DNA of 64,000 bases from Aquificaceae bacterium (GCA_025057455.1 JANWWY010000004.1:1-64000); one strand, 5' to 3'. Shown: positions 1 to 8,472, numbered from the stretch's first letter. Made by a program: numbers and translations. Notes: generated from the sequence alone by a model not told the origin.

Positions 1-256
1 CACATGCGCAGAATACACTTCCTGTGAATTCGCAAAATTTTGTGCTTTTCGGTGCGGGCTCCTTTACCTTGACGGCGACAACGACGGCATTCCCTGTGAG
101 TGGGGACCTTGTTAAGTTCCATTGTTTTAGTCATCCGTGTCTCTACACTAATGTGCTTTTCGGAAGGTTCTACCATTTGCCCTTAATCCCACCAACTCAA
201 AAGCTTCTGGTGTTTTATGTCTTTTTGAAGTTTTATAGCTTCTTCTGAGAAGGTAA
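1..256. other. left-edge region without a convincing gene
   Basis: No frame here looks like a known protein. On the minus strand a frame opens at ATG 176 and runs off the left edge (58 codons, rich in Arg, Lys and Cys). On the plus strand a 74-codon ORF at 24-248 lacks a good ribosome binding site. Either could be the edge of a degraded gene or mobile-element remnant, but nothing diagnostic is present. Confidence 0.3.
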
Positions 257-262
257 TATATT
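257..262 (+). promoter_or_regulatory. -10 box (TATATT) of the first plus-strand operon
   Basis: TATATT ends 7 nt before ATG 270 and no Shine-Dalgarno sequence intervenes, so the transcript would start at or next to the start codon. No convincing -35 is visible. Confidence 0.4.
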
Positions 263-269
263 TAAAGTT

Positions 270-527
270 ATGGAAAAGGAGGAAAAGGTAGAACAAGAAA
301 GCTTAGAGGGTCAAGTGGAAGAACTAAGGAAGGAAACCCTTAAGTTTTTTGAGCTTTTGCTACCACCTAAGGAGGTAAGAAGGGAAGTACTCAAAAACAT
401 CTACACCATGGAGCTATCCTTCTGGAGAATAATAAAAACCCTTGTGGACTACGAAGTAAGCAAATTGGAAAGGAAAGTAGAAAAGGGAAAGGGTAGTGAA
501 AGGGTCAAAAGGATAGAGGTGGAGTAA
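270..527 (+). CDS. small Glu/Lys-rich helical protein, unknown function
   Basis: This 85-residue protein is not recognised. It is highly charged, with no signal peptide, membrane segment or cysteine. Residues 3-35 look like an amphipathic or coiled-coil helix, the middle (about 33-67) is more hydrophobic and could be a helical bundle, and the C-terminus is basic. ATG 270 is chosen because it follows a TATATT box by 7 nt and is the only sensible start. It heads a run of same-strand genes, followed 9 nt later by a membrane protein, so the two may act together. It resembles the many small lineage-specific Aquificales proteins. Confidence that it is a gene is good; function is unknown. Confidence 0.65.
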   Translation: MEKEEKVEQESLEGQVEELRKETLKFFELLLPPKEVRREVLKNIYTMELSFWRIIKTLVDYEVSKLERKVEKGKGSERVKRIEVE

Positions 528-536
528 AATATTCCC

Positions 537-1388
537 GTGTTTAGGGATGTAAGTTTAATCTTTTTAGGATACAGAGTTTTGACATTTGCCTTTTTTCTAG
601 CTCTGTCTTTAGGCAAACCTATAACTGAGCAGGCACTTTTAGTGGTTCCCTCTGTCCTCTATCTTCTTCTAAGCATATATCTTTTCCTGTACCCAGGTCG
701 TTTAAGGCTGTTTAAAAACTACGGAGACCTTCTTTTTATTCCTGCCCTTGTCCTTCTCTCTGGTCAGAAGGAAGCCATCTTCTCACTAATGGCACCCATG
801 GCACTCTATACCAGTAGAAGGGTCTTTAATGGAATGCTCTTTTTGTGGCTTTCTGTAGGCTTTGGTTTTTACTACTACGGAAAGATAGGGCTTGTCCTTC
901 TACCCCTTTTTACTGCAATATTCTTGGCATCTTTACATCCAGATTTGGTAGAGGCTCTCAGAAAGGAGAGATTTTACGTAAGAAGTCTAAGAAAGTCTTA
1001 CTCAAAGCTTGCCTCCGAATACGCAAGGTTGGAAAAGGAGATGGAAAATTTAAAGACTGTATCAGCCTTGCTCTCTATACTGCACCAAAGCCAAACTCTT
1101 GAGGACTACCTTAGGGCTTTAAAGGAAGAGTTTAACCTCAAGTCCATAAGTATAACCCCATTGACCGAAGGCTCTTACGAGAAGGTGGTTCTGGACAGGA
1201 CAAACTGCACATTGCAAATGCCTATAAAGCTTGAAAGGGGTAATGCTCTTATTACTTTTTATCTAAATAATCCCTTAGAACTTTACGATGAGAAGCTCAC
1301 AAAAAATCTTGAAAGAGCTGGAAAGTTGATAAATTTATACCTTGAAGGCTTTGAGGTCAAAGCTCAGGTGAAAACCATAGCTGTGTGA
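537..1388 (+). CDS. membrane protein with coiled coil and GAF-like C-terminus
   Basis: Not recognised as a named family. The 283-residue protein has about five hydrophobic membrane segments in residues 5-135, a charged coiled-coil stretch at about 140-180, and a cytosolic alpha/beta region at about 185-280 that has the general look of a small GAF-type sensory domain. No GGDEF, HisKA or HTH output domain follows, so it would need a partner protein to signal. The start is GTG 537, with a distant GGAG in the preceding gene's stop region. It lies between an unknown small gene and the TusA fusion gene (9 nt downstream), so a role in the same sulfur-related or sensory unit is possible but unproven. 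Confidence 0.6.
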   Translation: MFRDVSLIFLGYRVLTFAFFLALSLGKPITEQALLVVPSVLYLLLSIYLFLYPGRLRLFKNYGDLLFIPALVLLSGQKEAIFSLMAPMALYTSRRVFNGMLFLWLSVGFGFYYYGKIGLVLLPLFTAIFLASLHPDLVEALRKERFYVRSLRKSYSKLASEYARLEKEMENLKTVSALLSILHQSQTLEDYLRALKEEFNLKSISITPLTEGSYEKVVLDRTNCTLQMPIKLERGNALITFYLNNPLELYDEKLTKNLERAGKLINLYLEGFEVKAQVKTIAV

Positions 1389-1397
1389 GGTAATGGC

Positions 1398-1985
1398 ATG
1401 AAGACGGTAGAAGAAGTAAAGGAGGAGCTTTTAGACCTAACAGGTCTTATGTGTCCCTTGCCAGTTGTCATAACATCAGAAAAGATGAGAAAGTTAAAAT
1501 ACGGTCAAACTTTGACCGTAATATCCACAGACCCAGGCTTTGAAAGGGATATATACAACTGGTGCTCTCAAACTGGTAACGAGCTCCTAAGCCTAAAGCG
1601 TGAGGATGGCAAGGTGGTTGCGGTTATAAGGAAAAAGCCAGAGGCCAAAGAGCCAGGGCTATGGTATTGGATTAAGTTTCACTCTCTTGGTGTAAGGCTT
1701 CATATAAGGCAGTTTCTCATACAGATAAACCCCTTTATAAAAAAGCCTGACCACTTTATAACCTTCACCGCCATATCTGAGGGCACGAGAGCGGAAAAAT
1801 ATCTAAAAGGAAAGGCAAAGCTCATTCCCATACCCGACGAAATAGACCCAAGGTGCGGTGTAGTCTTGGCAATTCACGGATACAACAGAGCAAAGGAAAT
1901 ATACGAAGAACTAAAGAGGGAAGGATTTGGCGTAGAAGCCATATACAAAAAGGAAGGTAAAACCTACAGGAGGGTCTATCCATAG
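1398..1985 (+). CDS. TusA-family sulfur carrier fused to a DUF3343-like domain
   Basis: Residues about 10-78 are a TusA/SirA domain, with the sulfur-accepting cysteine in LMCPLP near the start of its first helix. These small proteins carry persulfide sulfur in tRNA thiolation, molybdenum cofactor synthesis and dissimilatory sulfur oxidation. A linker containing HSLGVRLHIRQF leads to a second domain at about 115-190 with the DUF3343 pattern: an acquired-residue helix (GTRAEKYLK), IPIP followed by the cysteine in DPRCGV, and a final strand. DUF3343 is a proposed Se/S carrier-like fold. Both cysteines are present, so sulfur could pass between domains. The gene overlaps the apparent trpC start at ATAG. 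Family assignment of the first domain is firm; that of the second is good but from memory. Confidence 0.8.
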   Translation: MKTVEEVKEELLDLTGLMCPLPVVITSEKMRKLKYGQTLTVISTDPGFERDIYNWCSQTGNELLSLKREDGKVVAVIRKKPEAKEPGLWYWIKFHSLGVRLHIRQFLIQINPFIKKPDHFITFTAISEGTRAEKYLKGKAKLIPIPDEIDPRCGVVLAIHGYNRAKEIYEELKREGFGVEAIYKKEGKTYRRVYP

Positions 1986-2761
1986 GAGTTCTTGACAAGA
2001 TATTAGAACAGAAAAGACGGGAAATAAACCAATCTAAGGAGTACGTAAGAAAACTGGAAGAAATGTCTCTGGAGAGGGATGGGGTTTACCCCTTTGAGAA
2101 GACTCTTTGCTCCTGCAGGACGAGAATAATAGCAGAGGTAAAGAGGGCATCACCCTCTGAGGGTCGCATAAGGGATGTATCCGCAGTAGAGCAAGCAAAG
2201 TTATACCAAGAGGCTGGAGCCATTGCCGTCTCAGTGCTAACTGATGCTAAGTTCTTTGGTGGTTCTTTGCTGGACCTTCTTGAAGTAAGAAAGGCGGTAA
2301 AAGTGCCGCTTTTGAGAAAAGACTTTATCCTTCATCCAGTTCAAGTGCTTGAGGCTAAGGCTTACGGCGGTGATGTGGTGCTTCTCATAGTGAGGATTCT
2401 GGATGAGAATTTGCTTAGAGACCTTTTGGACTATTCTACGGAGCTTGGGCTTTCCCACATAGTGGAAGTTTTCAGCCTTGAAGAGGCAGAAAGAGCACTA
2501 AAGGCTGGAGCGAGGATAATAGGCATAAACAACAGAGATTTGGACTCTCTTAGGGTAGATGTTAGTCTATCTGAGAAGCTTGCACCAGAGATAAAGTCTA
2601 TGGGTGCACAATTTGTGATAGCGGAAAGTGGCATAGAAAATCGCCAGCAGATACTTAAATTAGAAAACCTTGGGGTAGATGCTTTTCTTGTCGGAACAAG
2701 CTTGATGAAAAGTCAAGACCCAGCCAGAAAGCTCAGAGAGCTTCTGGGTTATAATTTCTAG
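1982..2761 (+). CDS. trpC: indole-3-glycerol phosphate synthase (probable AUA start)
   Basis: TrpC closes the indole ring in tryptophan synthesis, converting CdRP to indole-3-glycerol phosphate. The (beta/alpha)8 barrel is complete: EVKRASPSEG (catalytic Lys), LLRKDFIL, IVEVF, GINNRDL and IAESGI. The ORF track starts at ATG 2063, which would give 232 residues and delete the N-terminal helix that all TrpC proteins carry. The same frame continues upstream as IGVLDKILEQKRREI, exactly where the family begins, and opens with ATA 1982, placed 8 nt after a strong AGGAGG (1968-1973) and overlapping the previous stop as ATAG. That gives about 259 residues, the usual length. The start is therefore inferred to be AUA, or an ATG mutated or misread. 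Confidence 0.88.
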   Translation: MGVLDKILEQKRREINQSKEYVRKLEEMSLERDGVYPFEKTLCSCRTRIIAEVKRASPSEGRIRDVSAVEQAKLYQEAGAIAVSVLTDAKFFGGSLLDLLEVRKAVKVPLLRKDFILHPVQVLEAKAYGGDVVLLIVRILDENLLRDLLDYSTELGLSHIVEVFSLEEAERALKAGARIIGINNRDLDSLRVDVSLSEKLAPEIKSMGAQFVIAESGIENRQQILKLENLGVDAFLVGTSLMKSQDPARKLRELLGYNF

Positions 2762-2776
2762 AAAGGAGGTAAGCCC

Positions 2777-3109
2777 GTGAAAAACACCCTTGACCTAAAT
2801 CTTATGGAAGAACTATCAAACCTTGAATACTTTATAGTTAAAGCACCGGTCAGCAGTCAAGAGTTTTGGAAAGAGTGGCAGGAGAAATACTCAAGGGCTT
2901 TTGTATCAAGGATAGCCATAAAAAAACTCCTTAAAACCAGAAAGTTGGGATACGAGGATATAAAAAGATACAAAGCCATGTTGGAAATATACGAAGATAT
3001 AGTCTTCTATCTGGAAAACTTGAAAAAGCTTGCCCTTAATTTAAGGGGTATCTTTGAAGTAAGTGAAAGTCCGGAATTTGACGATGAAGATTTAGACTTT
3101 GACCTTTAA
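2777..3109 (+). CDS. hypothetical helical protein with acidic tail
   Basis: This 110-residue protein is not recognised. It is predominantly helical without membrane segments or cysteines, contains a basic middle (KKLLKTRKLGYEDIKRYK) and ends in an acidic tail (EFDDEDLDFDL) that could mediate protein contacts. The start is GTG 2777, preceded at good distance by GGAGG. It sits 15 nt after trpC and its stop overlaps the ribosome binding site of pgk, so it is surely cotranscribed and translated with these genes. No function can be assigned from sequence or neighbours. Confidence 0.65.
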   Translation: MKNTLDLNLMEELSNLEYFIVKAPVSSQEFWKEWQEKYSRAFVSRIAIKKLLKTRKLGYEDIKRYKAMLEIYEDIVFYLENLKKLALNLRGIFEVSESPEFDDEDLDFDL

Positions 3110-3119
3110 GGAGGAGGTC

Positions 3120-4310
3120 ATGGCATTCAGAAAGAAAACATTGAGAAGCGTGGATGTAAGGGGTAAGAGGGTTTTGGTAAGGGTGGATTTTAACGTACCC
3201 ATGGATGAGCTGGGTAACATTGAAGACGATACGAGGATAAGGGCAAGCCTTCCCACCATTGAATACCTTCTTGACGCAAAGGCGAAGATTATTCTCGTGT
3301 CCCACATGGGAAGACCAAAGGCAAGGGACGAAAGGTATAGCCTTGTTCCCGTAGCAAAGAGGCTTTCCAGATACCTTAACCGTGATGTGAAGATACTACC
3401 TGACTGCGTGGGGGAGGAGGTAGAAAAACATGTTCAGAACATGAAGGAGGGGGACATAGTCCTTTTGGAAAACTTAAGGTTCCACGAAGGGGAAACGAAG
3501 GGCAGTGAAGAGTTTGCAAAAAGCCTTGCAAAGCTCGGTGAAGTATACGTGAGCGACGCCTTTGGCACATGCCACAGAAAGCACGCTTCTGTATACTTGG
3601 TTCCTCAGATTTTAAAGCCTGCGGTCATGGGCTTTTTGCTTGAGAAGGAGATAAGCTACTTTGAAAGGGCTATGATAAGCCCTCAAAGACCCGTAGTTGC
3701 CTTGATTGGGGGTGCAAAGGTTTCCTCCAAGCTGGGAGTTATAAAAAATCTTCTCAAGAGAATGGACAAGCTCTTTATAGGTGGTGCCATGGCTTTTACC
3801 TTCATAAAGGCTATGGGTTATAAGGTAGGCAACTCTCTGGTTGAAGACGAGCTTCTGGACACAGCCAGGGACATAATAGACATAGCCAAAAAGTTGGATG
3901 TCAGTCTTTACTTTCCCGTGGACTTTGTCGTAGGAAAAGAGATATCGGATAACACACCCACCAAAGTTGTCCCGTGGCAGGAAATACCCGAAGGTTGGAT
4001 GGGTTTGGACATAGGTCCTGTTTCCGTAAGCCTACTTAAAGAAATTGTGGCTGACGCCCAGACCATAGTCTGGAACGGACCCATGGGAGTTTTTGAGCTT
4101 GATAGGTTCAAGGACGGCACCTACGAGACTGCAAAAATTCTGGCTCAGTCGCCTGCACTTACCATAGCGGGTGGCGGTGATACGGACCATGCTATCCACA
4201 GAGCGGGCGTTTACAATGCCATAGACTTCGTGTCCACTGGAGGGGGTGCCTTCTTGGAGCTTTTGGAAGGCAACAGTCTTCCTTGCATAGAAGTGTTGGA
4301 CGATGCATAA
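3120..4310 (+). CDS. pgk: phosphoglycerate kinase
   Basis: Pgk interconverts 1,3-bisphosphoglycerate plus ADP and 3-phosphoglycerate plus ATP in glycolysis/gluconeogenesis. The 396-residue length is normal. Hallmarks are RVLVRVDFNVP near the N-terminus, SHMGRPK, ENLRFHEGE, the Gly-rich ALIGGAKVSSK, WNGPMGVFE, and the C-terminal GGGDTDHAI and STGGGAFLELLEG. The track begins the ORF 7 codons earlier, but ATG 3120 directly follows AAGGAGGAGG and matches family N-termini. In an autotroph using the reverse TCA cycle this enzyme would run mainly in the gluconeogenic direction, which fits the downstream sugar/inositol phosphatase gene that overlaps it by 8 bp. Confidence 0.98.
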   Translation: MAFRKKTLRSVDVRGKRVLVRVDFNVPMDELGNIEDDTRIRASLPTIEYLLDAKAKIILVSHMGRPKARDERYSLVPVAKRLSRYLNRDVKILPDCVGEEVEKHVQNMKEGDIVLLENLRFHEGETKGSEEFAKSLAKLGEVYVSDAFGTCHRKHASVYLVPQILKPAVMGFLLEKEISYFERAMISPQRPVVALIGGAKVSSKLGVIKNLLKRMDKLFIGGAMAFTFIKAMGYKVGNSLVEDELLDTARDIIDIAKKLDVSLYFPVDFVVGKEISDNTPTKVVPWQEIPEGWMGLDIGPVSVSLLKEIVADAQTIVWNGPMGVFELDRFKDGTYETAKILAQSPALTIAGGGDTDHAIHRAGVYNAIDFVSTGGGAFLELLEGNSLPCIEVLDDA

Positions 4311-5103
4311 CTTAGATTTTTTACTTAGGATTGCGAAAGAGGCGAGCCTTTTGGGTGGTCTGGTGCTAAAGGAGTTTTACAGGAGGGAGGACAACCCAGT
4401 TATGGAAAAGGGTGAAAAGGACATATACAGCCTTGCGGACAAGCTCTCAGAGGAAAGAATAAGGGAACACATACAAAAGCACTTCCCAGACCATAAGGTT
4501 GTAGGCGAGGAGGACGGTGGCTCTGCTGATGGTGACTATGTGTGGTACATAGACCCATTGGACGGAACGAAAAACTACATAGCTGGCTTTCCCATGTTTG
4601 GCACTTCTGTAGGCCTCCTGTACAAGGGGAAACCTCTCGTAGGTGCTGTTTACATGCCCTTTTTTGATGACCTTTATTGGTCTGCGGAGGGCATGGGTGC
4701 CTACAAAAACGGAAGGAAGTTGCACATAAGGCAAAAGGAAAAGCTAAAGCAGTGCTATGTGGCTTACGGTTATCCCTCAAGGGCAAAAAGAAATCTGAAC
4801 ACTTACTGGAACATATTCAAGGAAATCTTTGATAAGGTGGGTGCCATGAGGCGACCTGGTGCCGCCGCAATAGACCTGTGTCTTTTGGCTGAAGGTGTGT
4901 TTGACGGCATGTTAGAGTTTGAGCTAAACCCTTGGGATGTGGTAGCTGGAGCTCTCGTAGCAAAGGAAGCTGGCGCAAAGGTGGCTCTTACCAAGGGATT
5001 TACCATGGGGACCGATGTCTACGCAGGTAACGAGCTTTGCTTTCCCTTCATAGAAAAGGTAATTAAGATAAACCTTGAGACCTTTGACGAGCTCAGCCTT
5101 TAG
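4303..5103 (+). CDS. suhB: inositol monophosphatase / fructose-1,6-bisphosphatase family phosphatase
   Basis: This is a Mg2+-dependent phosphatase of the IMPase superfamily. All metal-site motifs are visible: VVGEEDGG (about residue 67), DPLDGTKNY (about 86-94, the family signature) and WDVVAGALVAKEAGA (about 210). The 266-residue length is typical. Thermophile members often hydrolyse both inositol-1-phosphate and fructose-1,6-bisphosphate, and its overlap with pgk by 8 bp makes a gluconeogenic FBPase role attractive, but sequence alone cannot separate the two. The ATG 4303 start lies inside the pgk C-terminus, consistent with translational coupling. A universal stress protein gene follows 10 nt later. 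Confidence 0.9.
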   Translation: MHNLDFLLRIAKEASLLGGLVLKEFYRREDNPVMEKGEKDIYSLADKLSEERIREHIQKHFPDHKVVGEEDGGSADGDYVWYIDPLDGTKNYIAGFPMFGTSVGLLYKGKPLVGAVYMPFFDDLYWSAEGMGAYKNGRKLHIRQKEKLKQCYVAYGYPSRAKRNLNTYWNIFKEIFDKVGAMRRPGAAAIDLCLLAEGVFDGMLEFELNPWDVVAGALVAKEAGAKVALTKGFTMGTDVYAGNELCFPFIEKVIKINLETFDELSL

Positions 5104-5113
5104 GAGGTGAGTT

Positions 5114-5992
5114 ATGAAATTCCTTGTTCCAGTGGACTTCACAGATATAACCAACCCGCTAATTCGACTTGTAAAGACACTTGCACAACCTCACGAGGCG
5201 GAGATCACCTTGCTTCATACCATATCTCCAGTTCTCTACCTTCCATATCCAGAGAGCTTTGGTATGAGCCCCCTTGATTTACAGATTCTCGTTGAGCTTC
5301 AGGAGAAGAAAAAGGAAGAGGCAAGGGAAAAATTGAGAGGTCTTATGGAATTTCTTAAACCTCTTAAGGCAGACATACTGGTAGAGGTTGGAGAGCCTGC
5401 GGAGGTAATCCTCGAGAAGGAAGCCTCCTACGACCTCCTTTTTCTCGGAAGTCACAAAAAGGGTTTGGTGGAAAGGATACTTGTGGGTTCTACCACAGAA
5501 AAAGTGGTTAAGTACTCTCGTAAACCCATTATGGTTCTCAAAGGAAAGGAGCCTCAGAGCATACAGAAGGTGCTTTTTGCCTACGACTTTTCTGAACATG
5601 CAAGGAAAGCAATGGATTTTGCGGTGAGGCTTTTAAGACCCTTTAAACCCTATATCTTTATCTTGCATGTGGAGGAAACCATAGAAATACCTGTAGTAGA
5701 GGGCATAAGGGATGTGCTGAGTGAAAAGTACAAAGAAGAAAAGCTAAAGAATCTCAAAGAGTTGGAAGGTATGCTTAGGGCTGAAGGCTTTCAGGTGGAG
5801 GCTTACATGGTTGAGGACAAATCCCCAACGGAGGGAATAAAGAAGTTTATTCAGGAAAACCCTTCCCTTGACCTCATGGTTTTGGGAAGTAGAGGCTTGT
5901 CGGGATTAAAGAGGGTGCTTCTGGGAAGCACCTCCTCGGAACTGCTAAGGCTTGTGGAGATACCAATGCTAATACATAGGGAAGAGGTATGA
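5114..5992 (+). CDS. tandem universal stress protein (two UspA domains)
   Basis: The 292-residue protein is two UspA folds in series, residues about 1-140 and 145-290. Each begins with a hydrophobic strand followed by an acidic residue (LVPVDFTD; VLFAYDFSE) and each carries the ATP-binding G-x2-G-x9-G-S/T motif (GSHKKGLVERILVGST in the first, GSRGLSGLKRVLLGST in the second), so both halves probably bind nucleotide. UspA proteins are cytosolic and linked to stress survival and energy depletion. AGGAGGTGAGTTATG gives a clear start. The gene overlaps the next one by ATGA, implying coupling with the secreted TPR protein. Confidence 0.92.
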   Translation: MKFLVPVDFTDITNPLIRLVKTLAQPHEAEITLLHTISPVLYLPYPESFGMSPLDLQILVELQEKKKEEAREKLRGLMEFLKPLKADILVEVGEPAEVILEKEASYDLLFLGSHKKGLVERILVGSTTEKVVKYSRKPIMVLKGKEPQSIQKVLFAYDFSEHARKAMDFAVRLLRPFKPYIFILHVEETIEIPVVEGIRDVLSEKYKEEKLKNLKELEGMLRAEGFQVEAYMVEDKSPTEGIKKFIQENPSLDLMVLGSRGLSGLKRVLLGSTSSELLRLVEIPMLIHREEV

Positions 5993-7623
5993 AGTTTTTC
6001 CTAATATTGCTAATCTTCGCCTCGGCCTTTGCCTACAATCCTTACATGGATTACGTGCTATGCAGGTTCTATCAGGAAAAAGAACCTTCAAGAGCGGAGG
6101 CTTATTGTTTGAGAGCAATTGAAAAAGCCCCCACACCTACGCTTTACGCAGATGTGGTCAGGCTACAAATAAGGCTTGGAAAGAAAGAAAAGGCTTTTAA
6201 CATAGCCAGTGAATTCAAAAAGAAGCATCCAGACACACCGGAGCCTTACCTTTTGCTCCACAGCATCTACACGCTCAACAGAGAACAGGATAAGGCTCTA
6301 AAGGTGCTTGAAGAAGGCTATGCGAAAAATCCAGACTCTAAGGAAATATCCCTCTTCTTGGCAGAGGAATACTTTAAAAGAAGGGAGCTTTCCAAAGCCA
6401 GCAGTGTGCTACAGGGCTTGGCAAAACTGAGCCCAGATAATCCACTACCTTACTTTATGCTGGCAAGAATAGCAATCCTCGAGGGCAAACGGGAAAAGGC
6501 AATAGAGTATTTAGAAAAGTCCATAAAGATAAGCACAACTTTCGAGGCAGGTTTTATAACACTTGGTAGCATATACGAGCAGAGGGGGGAGTACTCTAAG
6601 GCTGAAGGTTTATACAGGGACATACTTAGACAGGACCCCAACAACAGGAGTGCCTTGGAGAGGCTCGCAAACCTCTACGCCATAACTGGGCGTTATGAAG
6701 AAGCGGATGATGTTTACAAGAGACTAACAGAACTCTATCCCGAGGGAGGCTACCTTTATCAACGCAGTCTAATACTCATAAGGGCTGGGAAGACAAAGGA
6801 GGCAAGGGATATACTGGAAAAGCTATACGCCGAGAACCCCGATAATCCAGACTTGGCATACACTTATGCCTTGGTGTTGGAGATGTTAAGAGAAACGGAA
6901 AAAGCTCTTTCCGTGTACTTAGACCTTCAAAAGCGGGTGGGCAACAACCCAAAGCTTATAGAAAGGCTTGCAAGCATATACACAGACAAAAAGGAATACA
7001 AAAAAGCGGAAGAGCTCTTAAGGGTTGGTCTTGCTCTTGAGCCTAATAACTACCAGCTAAACCTTCTCATGGGACATCTCATGAGTGAAAAGGAGGAACA
7101 CCAGGAAGCCATAAAATACTTAGATAAGGCAATCCATATAAACCAGAAGGACTACAGAGGATACTTTTTAAGGGCCATTGTCCACGACAGAATGGGTAAG
7201 ATAGTGCTCGCAGAGAACGACCTAAGAAAAGCCTTGGAGCTTAATCCCGACGACCCAGAACTCTTAAACCATTTGGGTTATTCTCTTCTTCTATGGTACG
7301 AAGGAGCGAGGCTTGAAGAAGCGGATAGCCTAATAAAAAGGGCCTTGGAAAAAGAACCAGAGAACCCCGCCTACATAGACAGCATGGCATGGGTGCTCTA
7401 CTACAAAGGAGAGTACCAGAAGGCATACGAGCTTCTCCTAAAGGCTCTTGAAAAAGAAAAGGAGGACCCAGTCCTTTACGAGCACATGGGTGATGTGCTC
7501 TCAAAGCTTGGAAGGGAAAAGGAGGCACAAGAGTACTACCAGAAGGCTTACCAGCTTCTTCTGTCAGGGAAGAAGGGTGAACCCAATCAGAAAGAGAGAT
7601 TAAAAGGCAAGTTGAAAAGGTAG
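5989..7623 (+). CDS. exported tetratricopeptide-repeat protein
   Basis: The protein starts with a short signal peptide (MKFFLILLIFASAFA) and the remaining 530 residues are a continuous array of about 13 TPR units, recognisable by repeated patterns such as A-x-x-x-L-x-x-G-x-Y-x-x-A and P-D-N-P. It is probably a periplasmic or outer-membrane-associated scaffold of the sort that organises envelope complexes. The C-terminus is very basic. It overlaps the uspA stop (ATGA) and is followed directly by the LptF/G-like permease, with the next ATG adjoining the TAG stop, so a role in lipopolysaccharide or lipid export is a reasonable but unproven idea. Confidence 0.85.
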   Translation: MKFFLILLIFASAFAYNPYMDYVLCRFYQEKEPSRAEAYCLRAIEKAPTPTLYADVVRLQIRLGKKEKAFNIASEFKKKHPDTPEPYLLLHSIYTLNREQDKALKVLEEGYAKNPDSKEISLFLAEEYFKRRELSKASSVLQGLAKLSPDNPLPYFMLARIAILEGKREKAIEYLEKSIKISTTFEAGFITLGSIYEQRGEYSKAEGLYRDILRQDPNNRSALERLANLYAITGRYEEADDVYKRLTELYPEGGYLYQRSLILIRAGKTKEARDILEKLYAENPDNPDLAYTYALVLEMLRETEKALSVYLDLQKRVGNNPKLIERLASIYTDKKEYKKAEELLRVGLALEPNNYQLNLLMGHLMSEKEEHQEAIKYLDKAIHINQKDYRGYFLRAIVHDRMGKIVLAENDLRKALELNPDDPELLNHLGYSLLLWYEGARLEEADSLIKRALEKEPENPAYIDSMAWVLYYKGEYQKAYELLLKALEKEKEDPVLYEHMGDVLSKLGREKEAQEYYQKAYQLLLSGKKGEPNQKERLKGKLKR

Positions 7624-8472
7624 ATGCTTTTCCGATGGTTTCTCTGGAAATTCATAAGACTTGCTTTCTTCATAAGCTTTACGCTCACTTTCGTATTTCT
7701 CATATTCCAAATAGTAAGGTTTGACCAAATAATTCTTCAGTTGCCCATAAGGGAATCTTTGCCTTTCTTATCCCTCTGGTTTTTCTATTACCTTTTTTAC
7801 ATGTTACCCGTTTCCCTTTTCATATCCTTTGCCATAAATCTGTTTGAACTGAAGGAGAGTAAAAAGCTTCACATAATTCAATCCTTTGGAATTGAACCAG
7901 CGAAGGTATACACAAAAAGTTTATTGCTTGCCTTTCCTTTTTTTGCTTCCCTTTTCGTGGGTTCCTCCATTCTAAAGGAAGAAGACGTAAGCTACATAAG
8001 AAAACAGCTAATGATTAAATACTACGCTTACATAATAACTTCCATACCACCCAAAAGTTTTCACAGTTTTGGGCAGTTTACTCTTTATGTAGAAGAAAGG
8101 GACGGAAACAGGCTTGGGGGTGTATTCTTTAAATTCCAGGAAGGGGTTGTTATTGCTAAGAGGGCACAGGTAAAAAAGGAGGAAATCATCTTTGAAAAGG
8201 GTTCTCTCCTTACACACAAGGAGGGAAAGACCTTTTCAACAGATTTTAGCACCTACAGGCTTAGCCTAAACACCGTTATCACGCAAAGGGAAAAAAGCTC
8301 AGAGAAAGCTTACATAAGAGCCTTTGTAAACCTTTCTTTATCAATCCTGCTTATGGGGATTGCATACCGGCTTGTATGGATTGTAGAGCACCATCATAGG
8401 TTTTACTATGTGGTGGCTCTCTTATCTGTTTTCCATCAAGCTCTTCTTTTTTTCCTAAAGCAAAGGCTCTAA
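7624..8472 (+). CDS. LptF/LptG-family (YjgP/YjgQ) permease
   Basis: The topology is that of LptF/G, the inner-membrane halves of the LPS-extracting ABC transporter LptB2FG: a first helix at about 12-34, helices at about 48-70 and 95-115, a periplasmic beta-rich domain at about 120-225, and closing helices at about 230-275. The N-terminal pattern around FQIVRFDQI and FAINLFELKESKKLHIIQSFGI (the coupling-helix region contacting the ATPase) fits the family. At 282 residues it is shorter than E. coli LptF/G (about 360), with a reduced periplasmic domain. ATG directly abuts the stop of the TPR gene. Which of LptF or LptG it is cannot be told. Confidence 0.8.
   Translation: MLFRWFLWKFIRLAFFISFTLTFVFLIFQIVRFDQIILQLPIRESLPFLSLWFFYYLFYMLPVSLFISFAINLFELKESKKLHIIQSFGIEPAKVYTKSLLLAFPFFASLFVGSSILKEEDVSYIRKQLMIKYYAYIITSIPPKSFHSFGQFTLYVEERDGNRLGGVFFKFQEGVVIAKRAQVKKEEIIFEKGSLLTHKEGKTFSTDFSTYRLSLNTVITQREKSSEKAYIRAFVNLSLSILLMGIAYRLVWIVEHHHRFYYVVALLSVFHQALLFFLKQRL

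Noticed and set aside
24-248. 74-codon plus-strand ORF at the left edge, and a minus-strand Arg/Cys-rich frame from 176
   Set aside because: No ribosome binding site or recognisable family on either strand; a transposase (TnpB-like) remnant was considered because of the Cys/Arg-rich stretch, but no diagnostic motif was found.
4400-4786. 128-codon minus-strand ORF antisense to suhB
   Set aside because: Cys/His/Pro-rich shadow of a firmly identified gene, without a start site.
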